64,000 nt of DNA from Telopea speciosissima. Its lineage: Eukaryota; Streptophyta; Magnoliopsida; Proteales; Proteaceae. The position numbers were made by a program, and so were the translations under genes. Every line of letters begins with the position of its first letter. Position 1 is the stretch's first letter. The notes below the pieces were generated by a model. The model made no database searches, had not been told where the DNA came from, and was given only the letters and a program-made list of their open reading frames with translations. Shown piece by piece: positions 37,426 to 48,177 of this stretch. Where the stretch lies: contig NC_057924.1 of NCBI RefSeq assembly GCF_018873765.1, positions 19,153,542 through 19,217,541 of the forward strand, read 5' to 3'.

Positions 37426-38860
37426 GTGAAACAGGGCCAGGTTGGACTAGGGTTTGTAAAATCATAGCCCAAACCTGAGTCCTCTTCACTCAGCCCAAGC
37501 CCAAACTGGCCCCAAAGTTGGGCTGATATATCTCAGCCCCGACCGCCTTGATTGACTCTGATTTTTGCTAAGGCTGGGTTGGATTAAGTGACACTGATTT
37601 TTTTTGTGTTTTCGTTGGCCATTTGTGTCCTTTTTTTTAACCCGAATATTTTCTGGGATCCGGGTCAGCCCCTGAAACTTTATTAAGAATTTTCAAAGAA
37701 TAATAAATGCACAGGGGGAAACATGCCCGGCTAACCCCAAACCCAAACTATACAAGGGACTCACCTCTCAAGACCCAACTCGCACCCTACCCAAGATAAG
37801 CTAGTCTACCTTCGCAGAACTGGGAAACTTAGAGCATCTTCTCAAGCTATCTGTCATAGGTCAATAGGAAGGTCACTGTCGCCTATAAAATCTGTGTCAC
37901 ACTACGTGTTACAAGTGTAATTTGCAAGCCATCTGCCGCCCTATTATTCTCTCTGTATGTGAAGGAAATCACCGGACATACTTCCTCCACTAGCCTCAAA
38001 GTCTCTTGAAACCAGTATCACACCTTCCATGCCCTACACTGCTTTTTGGAGACACATCGGATAGTTGAGGCCGAATCCGAATCAACATAAACCTCTCTGA
38101 GCCCCAACTCACGACATAAAAGAAGGCCATCTCTCAAGGGTCTTATCTCAGTCATGGTGCTAGTACTTTCCCCATAAAACATGGCACAGGCCGTTACCAC
38201 TCTGCCCTCCCCATCACGAATGATGCTCCCGCCACCACCCACACCCGGATTCTCCCTACAGGCCCCATTTATATTAAGCTTTACAGAATTGAAGGGTGGG
38301 CACCAAAACACCGGGAACGGGGGTTTACAAATGGGGGGATGATGCGACAATCTAAAAAATTAAAGGATTAGCGACTCCTGCATGGAAGGGTTCTTAGCAA
38401 AAGCATAGCCCATAGGGATCTCATGAATCCACCCTCTTATAACCACAATTTGTCTCTTTTTTTTTTTTGTTTTTTGGTAAACACAATTTGTGTCCTTATA
38501 CGCACTATAAAAACGAGACATCATCAACATCAATCATTCGTAATCACTTTAAAAAAGTGATACCAATTGCACAAAACCTGTGAGTGTTTTTTTGCCGGGT
38601 GCATCTTGTTACAATCTCAAGGGATGCCATTATTTTGCATGTTTTTTTAGAATACAAATGAAATAAGAGGCTTTTGCATCGAAAGAGTAAGTGTTATACT
38701 AAAATGGCTTAAAAAGGGTTCTATTTTTTTCATAAACTGTTTTCCTTTCTTTATAAAGGGGTTAAAAGCTAGAAATTCTACTGGATGCTTTATAGATTAG
38801 AGGGAAGATTCTATGGGATCTGATCATCTGATTGTATATTTTACGTTACATTGGCCCAGG
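37426..38860. mobile_element. Left part of a hAT-like element, split by a LINE
   Basis: 'tcaaggggtgaaacagggcc' and the 'agcccaagcccaaactggcc' block match the left end of the element at 14792. At 37633 a LINE interrupts it. After 38498, 'atacgcactataaaaac' resumes hAT-type sequence like 'actatgcattaaagaa' at 15025. A right terminus was not found, so it is truncated. Confidence 0.55.
37633..38485 (-). mobile_element. L1-B LINE, 5'-truncated, exact 12-bp duplication
   Basis: The minus strand encodes an RNase H-like tail (FPVFWCPPFNSVKLNINGAC, with VYVDSDSASTIRC), broken by stops, and a 3' end 'aatattcgggtt' plus A tail. ATTTGTGTCCTT flanks both sides (37621-37632 and 38486-38497). Same family as 43880-44254 and 59102-61279. 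Confidence 0.8.
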
Positions 38861-38876
38861 CATAGTTTCTCTCAGC

Positions 38877-39041
38877 GGATCCAGATCTTCTACCGCGTGG
38901 CTGCCCCAACTGCCTGTGCTGTGCAAACACAAGGTGGTGCGCAATGACAAGGCAAAGCGCTTGGGCAGGGGTAAGGTGGTCATTATGCACCGCCTTGTAT
39001 CTGCGCAGCACAGGCTGTTGGGGCAGCGAGGATCTGGGTAC
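38877..39041. mobile_element. Hairpin MITE, GGATCC family
   Basis: Starts GGATCCAGATCTTCTACC and ends GAGGATCTGGGTACC. The core is inverted ('ctgtgctgtgcaaacacaag' against 'cttgtatctgcgcagcacag'). Duplication CTCTCAGC at 38869-38876 and 39042-39049 (9 bp with one mismatch). Confidence 0.75.
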
Positions 39042-39186
39042 CCTCTCAGCTTTGTGGCCTACTTCAAATTATAGGCTTGGCAAATCAAATTCCATAAAAA
39101 ATGGGTCTTACTAGCATGAACCAGTCTAATCTTACAAAAATATGGAATTTAGATCGATTCCAACAAAGGCTTACTATTCTAATACA

Positions 39187-39345
39187 TTATTTTTTTTTTG
39201 GTTAATTGGGAGCTTTTACATATATAGTTGATAGAAGGGGGGGGGGGGAAGACAGGGGATCGAACCGGGGAGGGGTTAAGATACCTGCCAAGAGACTCGA
39301 ACTCGAGACCTCTTGAATCTGTCCGGCCAATCAAGCCAAAACCCG
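39187..39345 (-). mobile_element. SINE-like element with tRNA-type promoter boxes
   Basis: The minus strand reads TGGCTTGATTGGCC (box A-like, about 39325-39338) and GAGTTCGAGTCTC (box B-like, about 39292-39304), spaced as in tRNA-derived SINEs. An A-rich tail lies at the other end (the T run near 39189-39199 on plus). No duplication verified. Confidence 0.35.
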
Positions 39346-39629
39346 ATCTAAATCCAAAACATGCTGAATCCCAAACCTCAAAATTAGAGGAATCAAACCA
39401 AACCTTTAAATGAACCCAATCCTTGATGACATAGTTCGAGAAAGAAGTCAGGCCCGAACAATTATAAAAAGAAGAGTTCAGATCTGCCACCCTCCATGGG
39501 GGTGTGGGATCCATCTCTAGGGTGTGGGACCCACACCCCATGGAGGGGTCAGATCTGTTCCCACCCATCCCCATGTGGGTAATTGATCCGTATTTTAAAA
39601 AGAAGCCTTAAGACTATGTCTCTCACAAC

Positions 39630-40417
39630 TAATGATGTAAACGGATAAAATTCAGTCGGATAGTGGCATTATCAAATTCCATTATGGTTATACTCGAACG
39701 GATTCGGATAATATCATATCCGTTGCATGGTTCGTGATCTCGGTATTGGTTGGATCAAATTGGATCGACCGATACGGATTGGGATCGCCCAAACTCGGGC
39801 AAATATGACACTTTCGTCCTTGTTTTCTTATTAAAAAAAACTACTTTTTTTTACATTTTTACCCCTGTCCGTACAGCTGGATCGGATCGGTATCGGGATT
39901 AGTGTCGGCTAATACCGATCCGATCCAGCCAAAATCGGCCGATCCAATCCTATACCTCAAACTATGATCCGTTGACTTCTTTATCATTTTGTTGATGAGG
40001 GTTAGGGTCGAGACTTGAGAGTTCAACAAGTACCCTTTCTTCTACTCTTCTTAGTCTTTGATTTTCTTACGTTTTCTATTTTTGATTTTATCTTGTATTT
40101 ATTTTAATAGATATGTGTTCCATGTATCATAATGCATAAAACAATATATATAAACACACAGAAAATCTAGAAAAAAAAATCACATTATCTTAATTTATAA
40201 AATAAAAAAAATAAAAAACTTAATCGGATAGATGGACACAAAGATATATTTCAGACATTTATTACCGTCATATTGCTAAACGAATTGGATAATAATCTGT
40301 CGAATATGAGGATTATCACATTCGTATCCGATTAGTTTTCAGATGGATTCGGATTCTCTTAAAACGAATATGAACGCAGATCGAATACGAATTTTCGAAT
40401 ATCCATTGACATTCTTA
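39630..40417. mobile_element. hAT-like element with nested MITE, exact 8-bp duplication
   Basis: Termini TAATGATGTAAACGG and the inverse of 'ttgacattctta', flanked by exact CTCACAAC (39622-39629 and 40418-40425). 788 bp including the 241-bp MITE at 39726-39966. Related to the 244-bp element 48595-48838 (TATGGATGTAAAC). Confidence 0.8.
39726..39966. mobile_element. CATGG-family MITE nested in the 39630 hAT element
   Basis: 241 bp, CATGGTTCGTGATCTCGG to 'ctatacctcaaactatg', flanked by exact ATCCGTTG (39718-39725 and 39967-39974). Same length as the 23223 copy. Confidence 0.85.
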
Positions 40418-41213
40418 CTCACAACCTAATTTAACCCATGGAGAGAACCAAAGTTCTATCCTTAATACCCAATGATTAAATTCTCAAATGGATCTGTGTT
40501 CTAACCCCAAGACCCAAGACCCAAGACCCAAAGAGAATCCTAATCATATAAAATAAACAAAGCTGATTACAAGCCTTTGGATTCGGGTGCACACGTTCAT
40601 GGCCTAAGGTTTCAGGGAACAGCCAAGCTCATATGGAAGAGAAGGGAGCATATCACAAACCAACATGAACAAGTCACAAATAAACTAAAGCAGAACAGCA
40701 ATATTCAAACGAAAATAAACTGAACAAAAATAAAGAGGAGTCGAGTCGAAGTGGGTTACCTGGATGAGCAGGGTATGGTTAGGGGAGAAAGAGAATATAA
40801 AAGGAGGAGAGGAAATGGGTAATGGAGGTGGTTCGGTCAGCTCTATTGGGAGTTCTGCTTAGTGGGACTAGAGAACATAGATCGGAAATGAGTTTTGTGG
40901 TTCGGTTATTGGAATGGAAATGGTGGAGAAGAAAAAGTAAATTAAAAATAAAAGTCGAAGTAGAAGAAGAAGACTGCTTGACCTTTTGTTTTTTTAATAA
41001 AATTTTGGAAGCCTTGATTAGGTTTTATGGTTCGATTCCTAGATTTTTTGCTTTGGTTTTTTTAGGGGGTCGGTATTCCAGCCCACCGACTCCCAAGAGA
41101 TATTTATTTTATTGTATTTTATTTTTCTTATTTTGTTTCTTTTGTTTTTCCTATTTTTTTAATCTACCTTTTTGTTGTGGGTTTTTTTTTTTGTTTTTGT
41201 TTTTTTGTTATAT
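40418..41213. other. Low-complexity stretch, no gene supported
   Basis: Contains (gacccaa)n near 40507-40530 and long T-rich tracts from 41100. The 148-residue open frame at 40822-41268 is driven by Phe-rich low complexity and crosses into the next element, so it is not called. Confidence 0.5.
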
Positions 41214-41222
41214 TTATATAAA

Positions 41223-43123
41223 GAGCAAATTACTTAGACCTTCCCTACCCTTTCTAACAATTCAGTGATCCACCCCTGCCATTACAATTTGTCTGGCCAA
41301 CAAGTAATCAGTCCGGCGACTTCTTCACCTCCGACGACTGTAACTTCACCTGCATTTTGATCTTCACTCCCTTCTACTACTTGTTGCAGCCGCCGTGATC
41401 CGACGAGGTGGCCCTTGCCTTCACCTCAACCGTGTTGGAACCTAGATGACGATTTCTTCTCTGGAGAAGAAGATGACGATCGGATTCTCTTCGGGTTGGG
41501 TCGTCGTTCCCCTGTCAACGGGAGTTCTGTGAATCTCAGCCATTTTTTTCAGCCACCAGGGAGAATTAGGGTCTTCGGATTCTGAGGAGAGATATGGGTT
41601 TAGGCTTTTGGAGGTCGTTGGTTGAAGATTTCTTTTCAAGATGGAGGGTTTCTCGTTGTCTTATGGCACTGATGAAGATGGTATTGGTGAAGGAACTGGT
41701 AAGGCGGTTTCGGACAAGGGAGAATAAGGGGATCTCTCTCTCTCTCTCTACAGGGGGCTTTCGTTTCTTCTCCTCCTCATAAGCTTCCAGATAATCCTGA
41801 TTCCTGATTCACTCTGGTAAGTTCTTCAATCGTGTTCCTTTTTTTAGTTTCTTTTATTCCTTACAGACAGGTCTTCTCTTCGCTGCGAATTTATGGTTTT
41901 CATCTTAATAAACCATTAAAATTAGAATTATGTTGTGATCTCTCTCTTTTTTTGGTTTTGTTTGGGACATGGAATGTTAGATCTCGAGACTTTTAATGGC
42001 AAAGAAAACTAGTTTTTGTAGCAATTTTGCATCTTGATGATAACAATTTTGGGTTCCTTTTGCACTTCTAAAACCCACTTTCAATTTGTGTTAGAAACTG
42101 AGAATACCTTGTCTTCCTTCGTTTTCTCGATATCTCGATCCTCAAGCTTGGCTAGATAACGAAAGGCAAAAGCATTTAGTTTCTTCAGTCTTCATCGAAA
42201 GACCTTTCAACATCAAGGTTTCATGTCTGATCTCGATGCCCAAGTCCCCACTGCTTTCGGTATGTCTAACAAAACTCTATTTTGTTCTAAATCGAAATCC
42301 ACTTTGAAATGAATCTTTTTCATCTAAAATAAGCAAGAGTTTGTCTCCTGGTACTTAAGCTTTGTCCTTATCGTTTTATTAAGTTTCTTCGGACCTTTCA
42401 TTGTGAGCAGATATATTCGCGGAGGCAAATGTAGAGGATTCAGGAGCTAGGGCGAAGGAGTATGTGCATGAGCACGTACAACAGAGGAATGGAAGGAAAA
42501 GCCTAACCACCGTGCAAGGTTTGAAGAAAGAATACAGCTATACCAAGATCTTGAAGGATCTGAAGAAAGAATTTTGCTGCAATAGCACCATTGTCCAGGA
42601 CCCTGATCTGGGCCACGTATCTTTTACCTTCTTCATCCTAATCTACTTGGCTATTTCGTTCTCTTTGCCAGTTGGTTCAGTAATTTTGTTCTTTCTGGTG
42701 AGTTTCTTATCTGTAGCATATGGTTGGCTGATTCTGGTTTTTGGTTACACAATCTTGCATCATCGGTGGGGTTTTCAGTCGGAGAAGTTGAGAATGCTTC
42801 AGGCGGAGAGTATGAGGATGCCACAAGAGCCAATTGAACCCCACACCTTGGGGTTTATCGCCGGCAAGTGGAGATTTAACCACTTCCTTTCTCAACGCGA
42901 TTTGCAGGTGAGTGGAGTTTTTTTTTTTTTTAGATAAATCCTTTCTATTTGCAGGTTAGGGTTGAGTTGAGAGATTTTGGGAGGTAGAAGATGACGATGG
43001 GATTTGACTTACCTATTCATTAAGGGAAATTGTAGAGTGATAGAAATAGGTGGAAGAGTGGGGATTGCGATCTGCGTGGATGGGGTTGCAGAGGGGTGGG
43101 AGCAAGTGGATTTGCAGGAGGAG

Positions 43124-43157
<34 letters not shown>

Positions 43158-43389
43158 CAAGGGAAAGAGTGTAAGGGCAATAGGGTAACTTCCTATAGGT
43201 AAAAAAGTTATAATTAGCATTTTCTTTTAGCTTTTTCACATTTAACCCTTACCTATCATTAAAAAATTAACGGACTGGGGCTAAATGAAGTCCAGTTTGA
43301 AAAGTAAAGGAGGTCTGAGTAGTTGTGAGAAGGACAGGGTGATTCACTAAATTGTCAGAAAGATCCGGGGAAGTCTAAGTAATTTGCTC
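41223..43389 (+). mobile_element. Pack-MULE: Mutator-like element carrying an eIF1/SUI1 gene piece
   Basis: TIRs of about 58 bp begin GAGCAAATTACTTAGAC at both ends (right end inverted). They are flanked by an exact 9-bp duplication TTATATAAA (41214-41222 and 43390-43398), the Mutator signature. No transposase is present in the 2167 bp. Inside are a leader-like segment with a GT donor near 41818, an eIF1 first coding exon (42223-42259), an intron, and an eIF1 second exon from 42411 that runs into unrelated sequence near 42618. Segments 41400-41760 and 42620-42910 may come from other genes; I do not recognise them. Confidence 0.85.
42223..42937 (+). pseudogene. eIF1 (SUI1) gene fragment, chimeric open frame
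   Basis: eIF1 acts in the scanning 40S complex to enforce AUG choice. Exon 1 is 42223-42259 (MSDLDAQVPTAF, donor gtatgt). The acceptor gtgagcag is followed by exon 2 from 42411, with VQQRNGRKSLTTVQGLKK and KILKDLKKEFCC matching plant eIF1 nearly exactly up to about residue 82. The C-terminal beta-strands of the SUI1 fold are missing. The frame instead stays open for about 105 further residues to a stop at 42937, 187 in all, through a very hydrophobic stretch (FFILIYLAISF.., VILFFLVSFLSVAYG) that could form membrane segments. KEYVHEHVQQ replaces the usual IR with EH. A GTGAGT at 42908 could act as a donor. An eIF1 function is unlikely; expression is unknown. Confidence 0.85.
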
Positions 43390-43879
43390 TTATATAAAAA
43401 AGAAAAGAGTCAAGTGGTTGGATGACATGTGGTGCCTTCCCACTGTCTGAAATATAATCAAAATTCTGCTAAGTTGGAGACGCATTCCGAAGAGTGTAAT
43501 TTTCAAACCACTTCTTGGAAATCCACATATAATGTATCATTAGAAAGCTCGTTTCGAGCACTTTTCTATGTTACAAGACGCAAACGCAGCCTTATTTGGG
43601 AACTCTGCCATAACTAAGTGCACTGACCATACAATGTAAATGAGAATTGAGAGCCAATTTGCACCACTCTTGCATCAAAACGTAGTGTGTTCGATCAGAG
43701 GGACAGACGACACTAATCCGCAATTGAAATCCATATTTTAAAACATTTTCTTTTAAATTTTATAGGGGTAATTTGGTCAATTTCAAAACCCAAAATTCGA
43801 ATTTTACCAAAGTCTGAAACAACAAATGCCGAATCTCCTCGTGTCATCATCGCCAAGGGAGTGACATAATTAGATGTCT

Positions 43880-44254
43880 ACACTTGTGTGACTCTTTGGA
43901 AATCAATCTTTCTTTCTCATACGGCGAAAGTAATCGGGCAATTGATTTTTTTGGTAAATCTTGCATGTGAATGCACAATTAATGTTTTGTTTCACACAAA
44001 TCATGTTCTTCCTCAGGAACTACGCAGGATTTTTAGGGAAGATAAAGTTGGTTTACCAGCTTTTAGAATGTAATTTTTAGCTATTATTTTGTGGGGTGGG
44101 TTTCTAATAGTTTTGTTGGAGAGAGTCATCTGTTCCAACGGCAAGGTGGGTAAGTCCCCCTCCCCCTTTGTTCTTTAAATTTATTTTTATTTTGCAATAA
44201 ATTTCTAGGGGCTGCCCCGGGTCCTAGATAATATTCGGGTAAAAAAAAAAAAAA
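43880..44254 (+). pseudogene. L1-B LINE 3' fragment
   Basis: Encodes the RNase H C-terminal tail (LACECTINVLFHTN.., IFREDKVGLPAFRM) and the family's 3' end 'ggggctgccccgggtcctag..atattcgggt' with an A tail at 44238-44253. Matches the reverse of 59102-59410. Confidence 0.75.
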
Positions 44255-44399
44255 AGAGAGAACCACAGAAAAGACACAAACTCTAGGGCACTGACCCAAC
44301 TTAGCTATGTATTGCATCGTATCTGCTCAATCTTCCTCTCGTGTGCTCAAGAAAGGCATGTAGTACAAAGACATCGTCAATCCCAGTAACAAAGTCAAA

Positions 44400-45165
44400 T
44401 TAAAAGGGGCCGGCCACGTGGATCTAAGCATGTCTTTCTTCACCACTTCTCATATGATTATCTTAGGCTTGCCTCTAGTTCTTTTGGCTCCCTCAATTTG
44501 AAGCAGGTCGCTCCTTTGAACTGGAGCATTTGAAGGCCTCCATTGAACATGGGCACGCCACTTCAAGCAACTCTCTCTAAATTTATCATGGATCAGAGTT
44601 ACTCCCAGCCTAGCTTTAAAATGCTCATTCCTTACTTTATCCTTTCTAGATTTCCCACACATCCTTCTCAACATCCTCATCTCTATGACACCAATTTTAT
44701 TTATATGACACTTCTTCATTGCCCAACATTCTGCACCATACATCATAGATGGTCTAATGATATTCCTATAAAATTTTCTTTTAAGTTTTAAAGGATTACG
44801 TAGATCACACAGAACTCTGGACGCACTTCTCCATTTCATCTACCCTACTTTAATCCTCTGGACGACATCGTCTTTTATGTCACCCTCCTTATTTATGATT
44901 AATCCCAGGTATCTAAAATAGTTACTTTGTGGGATCTCCCTCACACCAATCAAAACCGGCTCATTATTTGTCCCAGATTTGCCAAAGTTACACACTATAT
45001 ATTTGATCTTTTTCCTACTTAACTTCAAACCTTTTGATTCCAAGATAGTTCGTTGTAGCTCTACTTTGGTGTTTATCTCTGCTTGTGTCTCATCCACCAA
45101 AATATGGTGGATATATGAAGGACACAATCTATATATGGTTCTCACAAACATATGATAGAAGATGA
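44400..45165 (-). pseudogene. RTE-type LINE reverse-transcriptase fragment
   Basis: The minus strand reads [54 protein letters not shown], then RSASRVLCDLRNPLKLKRKFY and RPSMMYGAECWAMKK. One in-frame stop (about 44840) and loss of the FADD motif show decay. It lies about 880 bases upstream of UGT-A. Confidence 0.8.
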
Positions 45166-46046
45166 CATAATTCCAATTTTATTATAAATGAATTTTATGT
45201 GATTACTTTAAATAAATGACAGACAAGCATTTGAATATCTTACAATTTCTATCTCCCAAAAAAAATTCTTACAATAACAACTTACATCATATTCTGCTTT
45301 TTTTTCAATTTTTTTTGGGGGGGGGGGGGGGTGATCGATGGGAGGGTAAACATCATATCAAATTTCAAACTTTTGAATTTAACATGTAAGTATTTTCAGG
45401 TGAAAATATACATGTAGTATTTTATATTTTACATGTGAAACAAACAGACGCTTAAAATCATTTGACAAATTCTTTAAAAAATAAAAGGGAAAAAGATCTC
45501 TACTTGGTGGTGTTTCCTAAGTCCTTTCACAGGGCACCGTGAAATGTGAAATGACGCCTCTACCTTTGAGTAGATACCCAGACATGCTCCCCTATTGGTC
45601 CAGACGCTTGTGTAGAGACCATACGATCAAGTAGAGATCTCTAACCCAAAAAAATAATAAATATGAAGAGAAAAAAAAAAGAGCAGCCTAAACTACAAAA
45701 TTAAATTCCTCAACAGCTTAAGTGTTGGTAGCTTAATCTTGTTCCCTAGATCCCAAGTTGCAGGAAACAATGACCCTCCACCTGAGCTCCCCAATACTGA
45801 GAATAGACTCAATCTCTTACTCTTAATAACCACAAGTTTCCCGAGTTCCATTCCCTTGACAAAGTCTACTACAAAATAACTCTTCATGATCAGATCAATC
45901 CTTAAACGTGCAACACGTTTCCTTCTATTATCCTTCATCAATTCTGATCACCCACTATCCACAATAACTCTTAAGCTATCACCATTTCACTTCTCTCATT
46001 ACAAACTTACTTGCAGAGAGAGAGAGAGAGAGTAGAGAACAGAGAG
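45166..46046. other. Upstream region of UGT-A
   Basis: Contains a T/G-run block (about 45295-45332) and AT-rich sequence. A minus-strand frame at 45693-45941 has no recognised domain. An (AG)n tract at 46015-46033 lies 14 bases before the UGT-A start, so it is in the 5' leader. Confidence 0.5.
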
Positions 46047-47450
46047 ATGGTTACCCAAAGCAATTCCACCTTTCACGTAGCCATGTACCCATGGTTTGCC
46101 TTTGGCCATCTTGGCCCATTCCTTCATCTCTCAAACAAACTAGCTGAAAGAGGCCACAAAATCTCCTTCTTCTTACCCACCACTTCACTTCTCAAGCTAG
46201 AATCCTTCAATCTCCACCCTAACCTCATTCACTTCTTCCCTCTTAAAGTCCCACATGTCGAAGGTTTGCCGTCCGGCACCGAGACCACCGCCGACATCCC
46301 CCTCGATCTACAACCACTCATCATGACTGCCATGGACCTCACTGAACCAGACCTCCAAGCTTCCCTATATGAACTCAAACCCGACATGATTTTCTTTGAT
46401 TTCACTTATTGGGTCCCTTCTATGGCTTCTCAACTCGGTATCAAATCGGTCCTTTACTGTGTCACAAGTGCAGCCACCATTGCTTACCTCTTGGCTCCTG
46501 AAAGTAATATTCAGTTAGATGAAGGTGATGAGTTATCAGAAGATGAAGAAGATCTCATGAATCCACCACAAGATTTCCCACCTTCTTCAACAATAAAACT
46601 TCATCTCCATGAAGCTCGTGCATTGACATTCATCACGTACCGAGAATACGGTTATGGAGTTTCCTTCTCAGAACGTATCACATTAGGGTTAAGGGGATGT
46701 GATGCCATCAGCTTTAGAACATCTAGAGAGACAGAAGGTATCTATTGTGACTATATAGAGAAAAAGTATGGCAAACCGGTTATGTTATCCGGTCCAATTT
46801 TGACCGAACCACCTTCTGTCGGGTTGGATGAGAAATGGGTCAAGTGGTTGGACCGGTTCAAGCCAAGATCTGTGATTTTCTGCTCTTTTGGGAGTGAGTG
46901 TATTATGAAGAAGGATCAGTACCAGGAGCTGTTGTTGGGTTTTGAACTCACAGGGATGCCGTTTTTGGTGGTGTTGAAGCCGCCGATTGGGGCTGAGACG
47001 ACGCAGGATGGGTTGCCGGAGGGGTTTGAGGAGAGGGTGATTGGGAGAGGAGTGGTGGAGGATGGATGGGTGCAGCAACAGTTGATATTGGGTCACCCTT
47101 CTGTTGGGTGTTTTGTGACTCATTGTGGGTTGGGTTCTATGAATGAATCGCTGGTGAATGATGTACAGTTGGTGTTGGTGCCTCACTCGGGAGATCAGTT
47201 TGTACATGCGAGGGTTATGAGTGGGGATTTGAAGATTGGAGTGGAGGTGGTGAGGAGAGAGGAGGATGGGTGGTACACTAAGGAGAGTGTGTGTGAGGTT
47301 GTGAAGTTGGTGATGGATGAAAATAACAAAGTTGCGAAGGAGGTTCGAGAGAATAGGTTAAAGATAAAGGAGGTGTTTAAGGGGGAACGGTTTGAATCGG
47401 ATTACATAGACAGGTTTGTGGAGAAGTTGCAGGCTTTGATCCAATCATGA
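46047..47450 (+). CDS. UDP-glycosyltransferase, UGT79-like (UGT-A)
   Basis: A single-exon gene of 467 residues. Family-1 GTs move a sugar from a UDP-sugar to small molecules in the cytosol. The N-terminus HVAMYPWFAFGHLGPFLHLSNKLAERGHKISF and the FDFTYW block are typical of group A sugar-sugar transferases such as UGT79B/anthocyanidin 3-O-glucoside 2''-O-transferases, which extend the sugar chain of flavonoid glycosides. Seen: catalytic His21, partner Asp near 118, and the PSPG box from Trp341 (WVQQQLILGHPSVGCFVTHC, ending GDQ). As in the UGT79 group, the usual HCGWNS is replaced, here by HCGLGS. The start is the first ATG after the leader (AG)n; the frame extends upstream but has no ATG. The exact acceptor and sugar donor cannot be read. 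It is paired with UGT-B 3 kb downstream in inverted orientation. Confidence 0.9.
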   Translation: MVTQSNSTFHVAMYPWFAFGHLGPFLHLSNKLAERGHKISFFLPTTSLLKLESFNLHPNLIHFFPLKVPHVEGLPSGTETTADIPLDLQPLIMTAMDLTEPDLQASLYELKPDMIFFDFTYWVPSMASQLGIKSVLYCVTSAATIAYLLAPESNIQLDEGDELSEDEEDLMNPPQDFPPSSTIKLHLHEARALTFITYREYGYGVSFSERITLGLRGCDAISFRTSRETEGIYCDYIEKKYGKPVMLSGPILTEPPSVGLDEKWVKWLDRFKPRSVIFCSFGSECIMKKDQYQELLLGFELTGMPFLVVLKPPIGAETTQDGLPEGFEERVIGRGVVEDGWVQQQLILGHPSVGCFVTHCGLGSMNESLVNDVQLVLVPHSGDQFVHARVMSGDLKIGVEVVRREEDGWYTKESVCEVVKLVMDENNKVAKEVRENRLKIKEVFKGERFESDYIDRFVEKLQALIQS

Positions 47451-47536
47451 AATTACTAGTATATCAAATTTTATTTTATTTTTTTGTTAATTTGATATTA
47501 GACTTTTGATAGAAAGAAATTTATTTATAAATTATT

Positions 47537-47694
47537 GGGGAAAGGTTTTGTACATGGTCGTGTAAACCGTGTACTTGAGAATGTCTCTCACAAAAAGTTA
47601 GAAAAGTCATAAATACTCACCCATTAATTAATGCCTAGAAACTCCCACCCTTTCACATACACGGTATACACAACTGCGTATGAAACCTTTCCCC
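47537..47694. mobile_element. Mutator-like MITE with the TIR of the EDR1-carrying element
   Basis: 158 bp, GGGGAAAGGTTTTGTACA at the left and the inverse of 'tgaaacctttcccc' at the right. Flanked by taaattatt (47528-47536) and taaactatt (47695-47703), 8 of 9 identical. Its first 35-odd bases, including 'ggtcgtgtaaaccgtgtac', are nearly the same as the left end of 55728-57380. It sits about 90 bases after the UGT-A stop, so it may be in that gene's 3' UTR. Confidence 0.85.
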
Positions 47695-47739
47695 TAAACT
47701 ATTTGTTATTTGATAAACATAGAAAGAACAAGGTGCAAC

Positions 47740-48108
47740 CGGGACTTTCACCCTTCTGTTGGGTGTTTTTTGGTAAATCTAATCATGAATTGGAATCATC
47801 AACGATTTTGACTGCAGCGCTTTGAGAGGTTTGAGGCTTAAAGAAATTCGGTGTTCCAACAAAGTGCTACCGGGACTTCTTTCATTCTTGTTGGCCTTTC
47901 AAAGTTATTACATATTTTTTGTAGATTTTGGATCGGGGTAAAGATGTATCTTTTCAGCCTTTGACACACCCTAGTCTACTAACCTGCAGGTTCAGATCTT
48001 TTGTTACATATGCCGGTTGTTCGAATGTTCATTGTGTCATTGAACATTGTATTAATTTGCCATCCTTTTAATTAATATTAATCTATATTTTCATCAAAAA
48101 AAAAATCT
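47740..48108 (+). pseudogene. Probable LINE 3' tail
   Basis: The sequence ends 'ctatattttcatcaaaaaaaaa', the same style of 3' end as L1-A ('caattttcatcaaaaaaa'). The coding part is too decayed to be sure. Confidence 0.4.
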
Positions 48109-48177
48109 TAGGGTAGAGGGTTTATCCTCATAAATGAGACCAACTAATAATTAATGAGAATGGGTTAGGTATCGAGA

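Noticed and set aside
40822..41268. 148-residue plus-strand open frame
   Set aside because: Driven by T-rich, Phe-rich low complexity and crosses the left boundary of the eIF1-carrying element; no domain.
46785..47207. 140-residue minus-strand open frame inside UGT-A
   Set aside because: Antisense shadow of the UGT coding sequence; low-complexity composition and no domain. The same shadow occurs at 50862-51140 in UGT-B.
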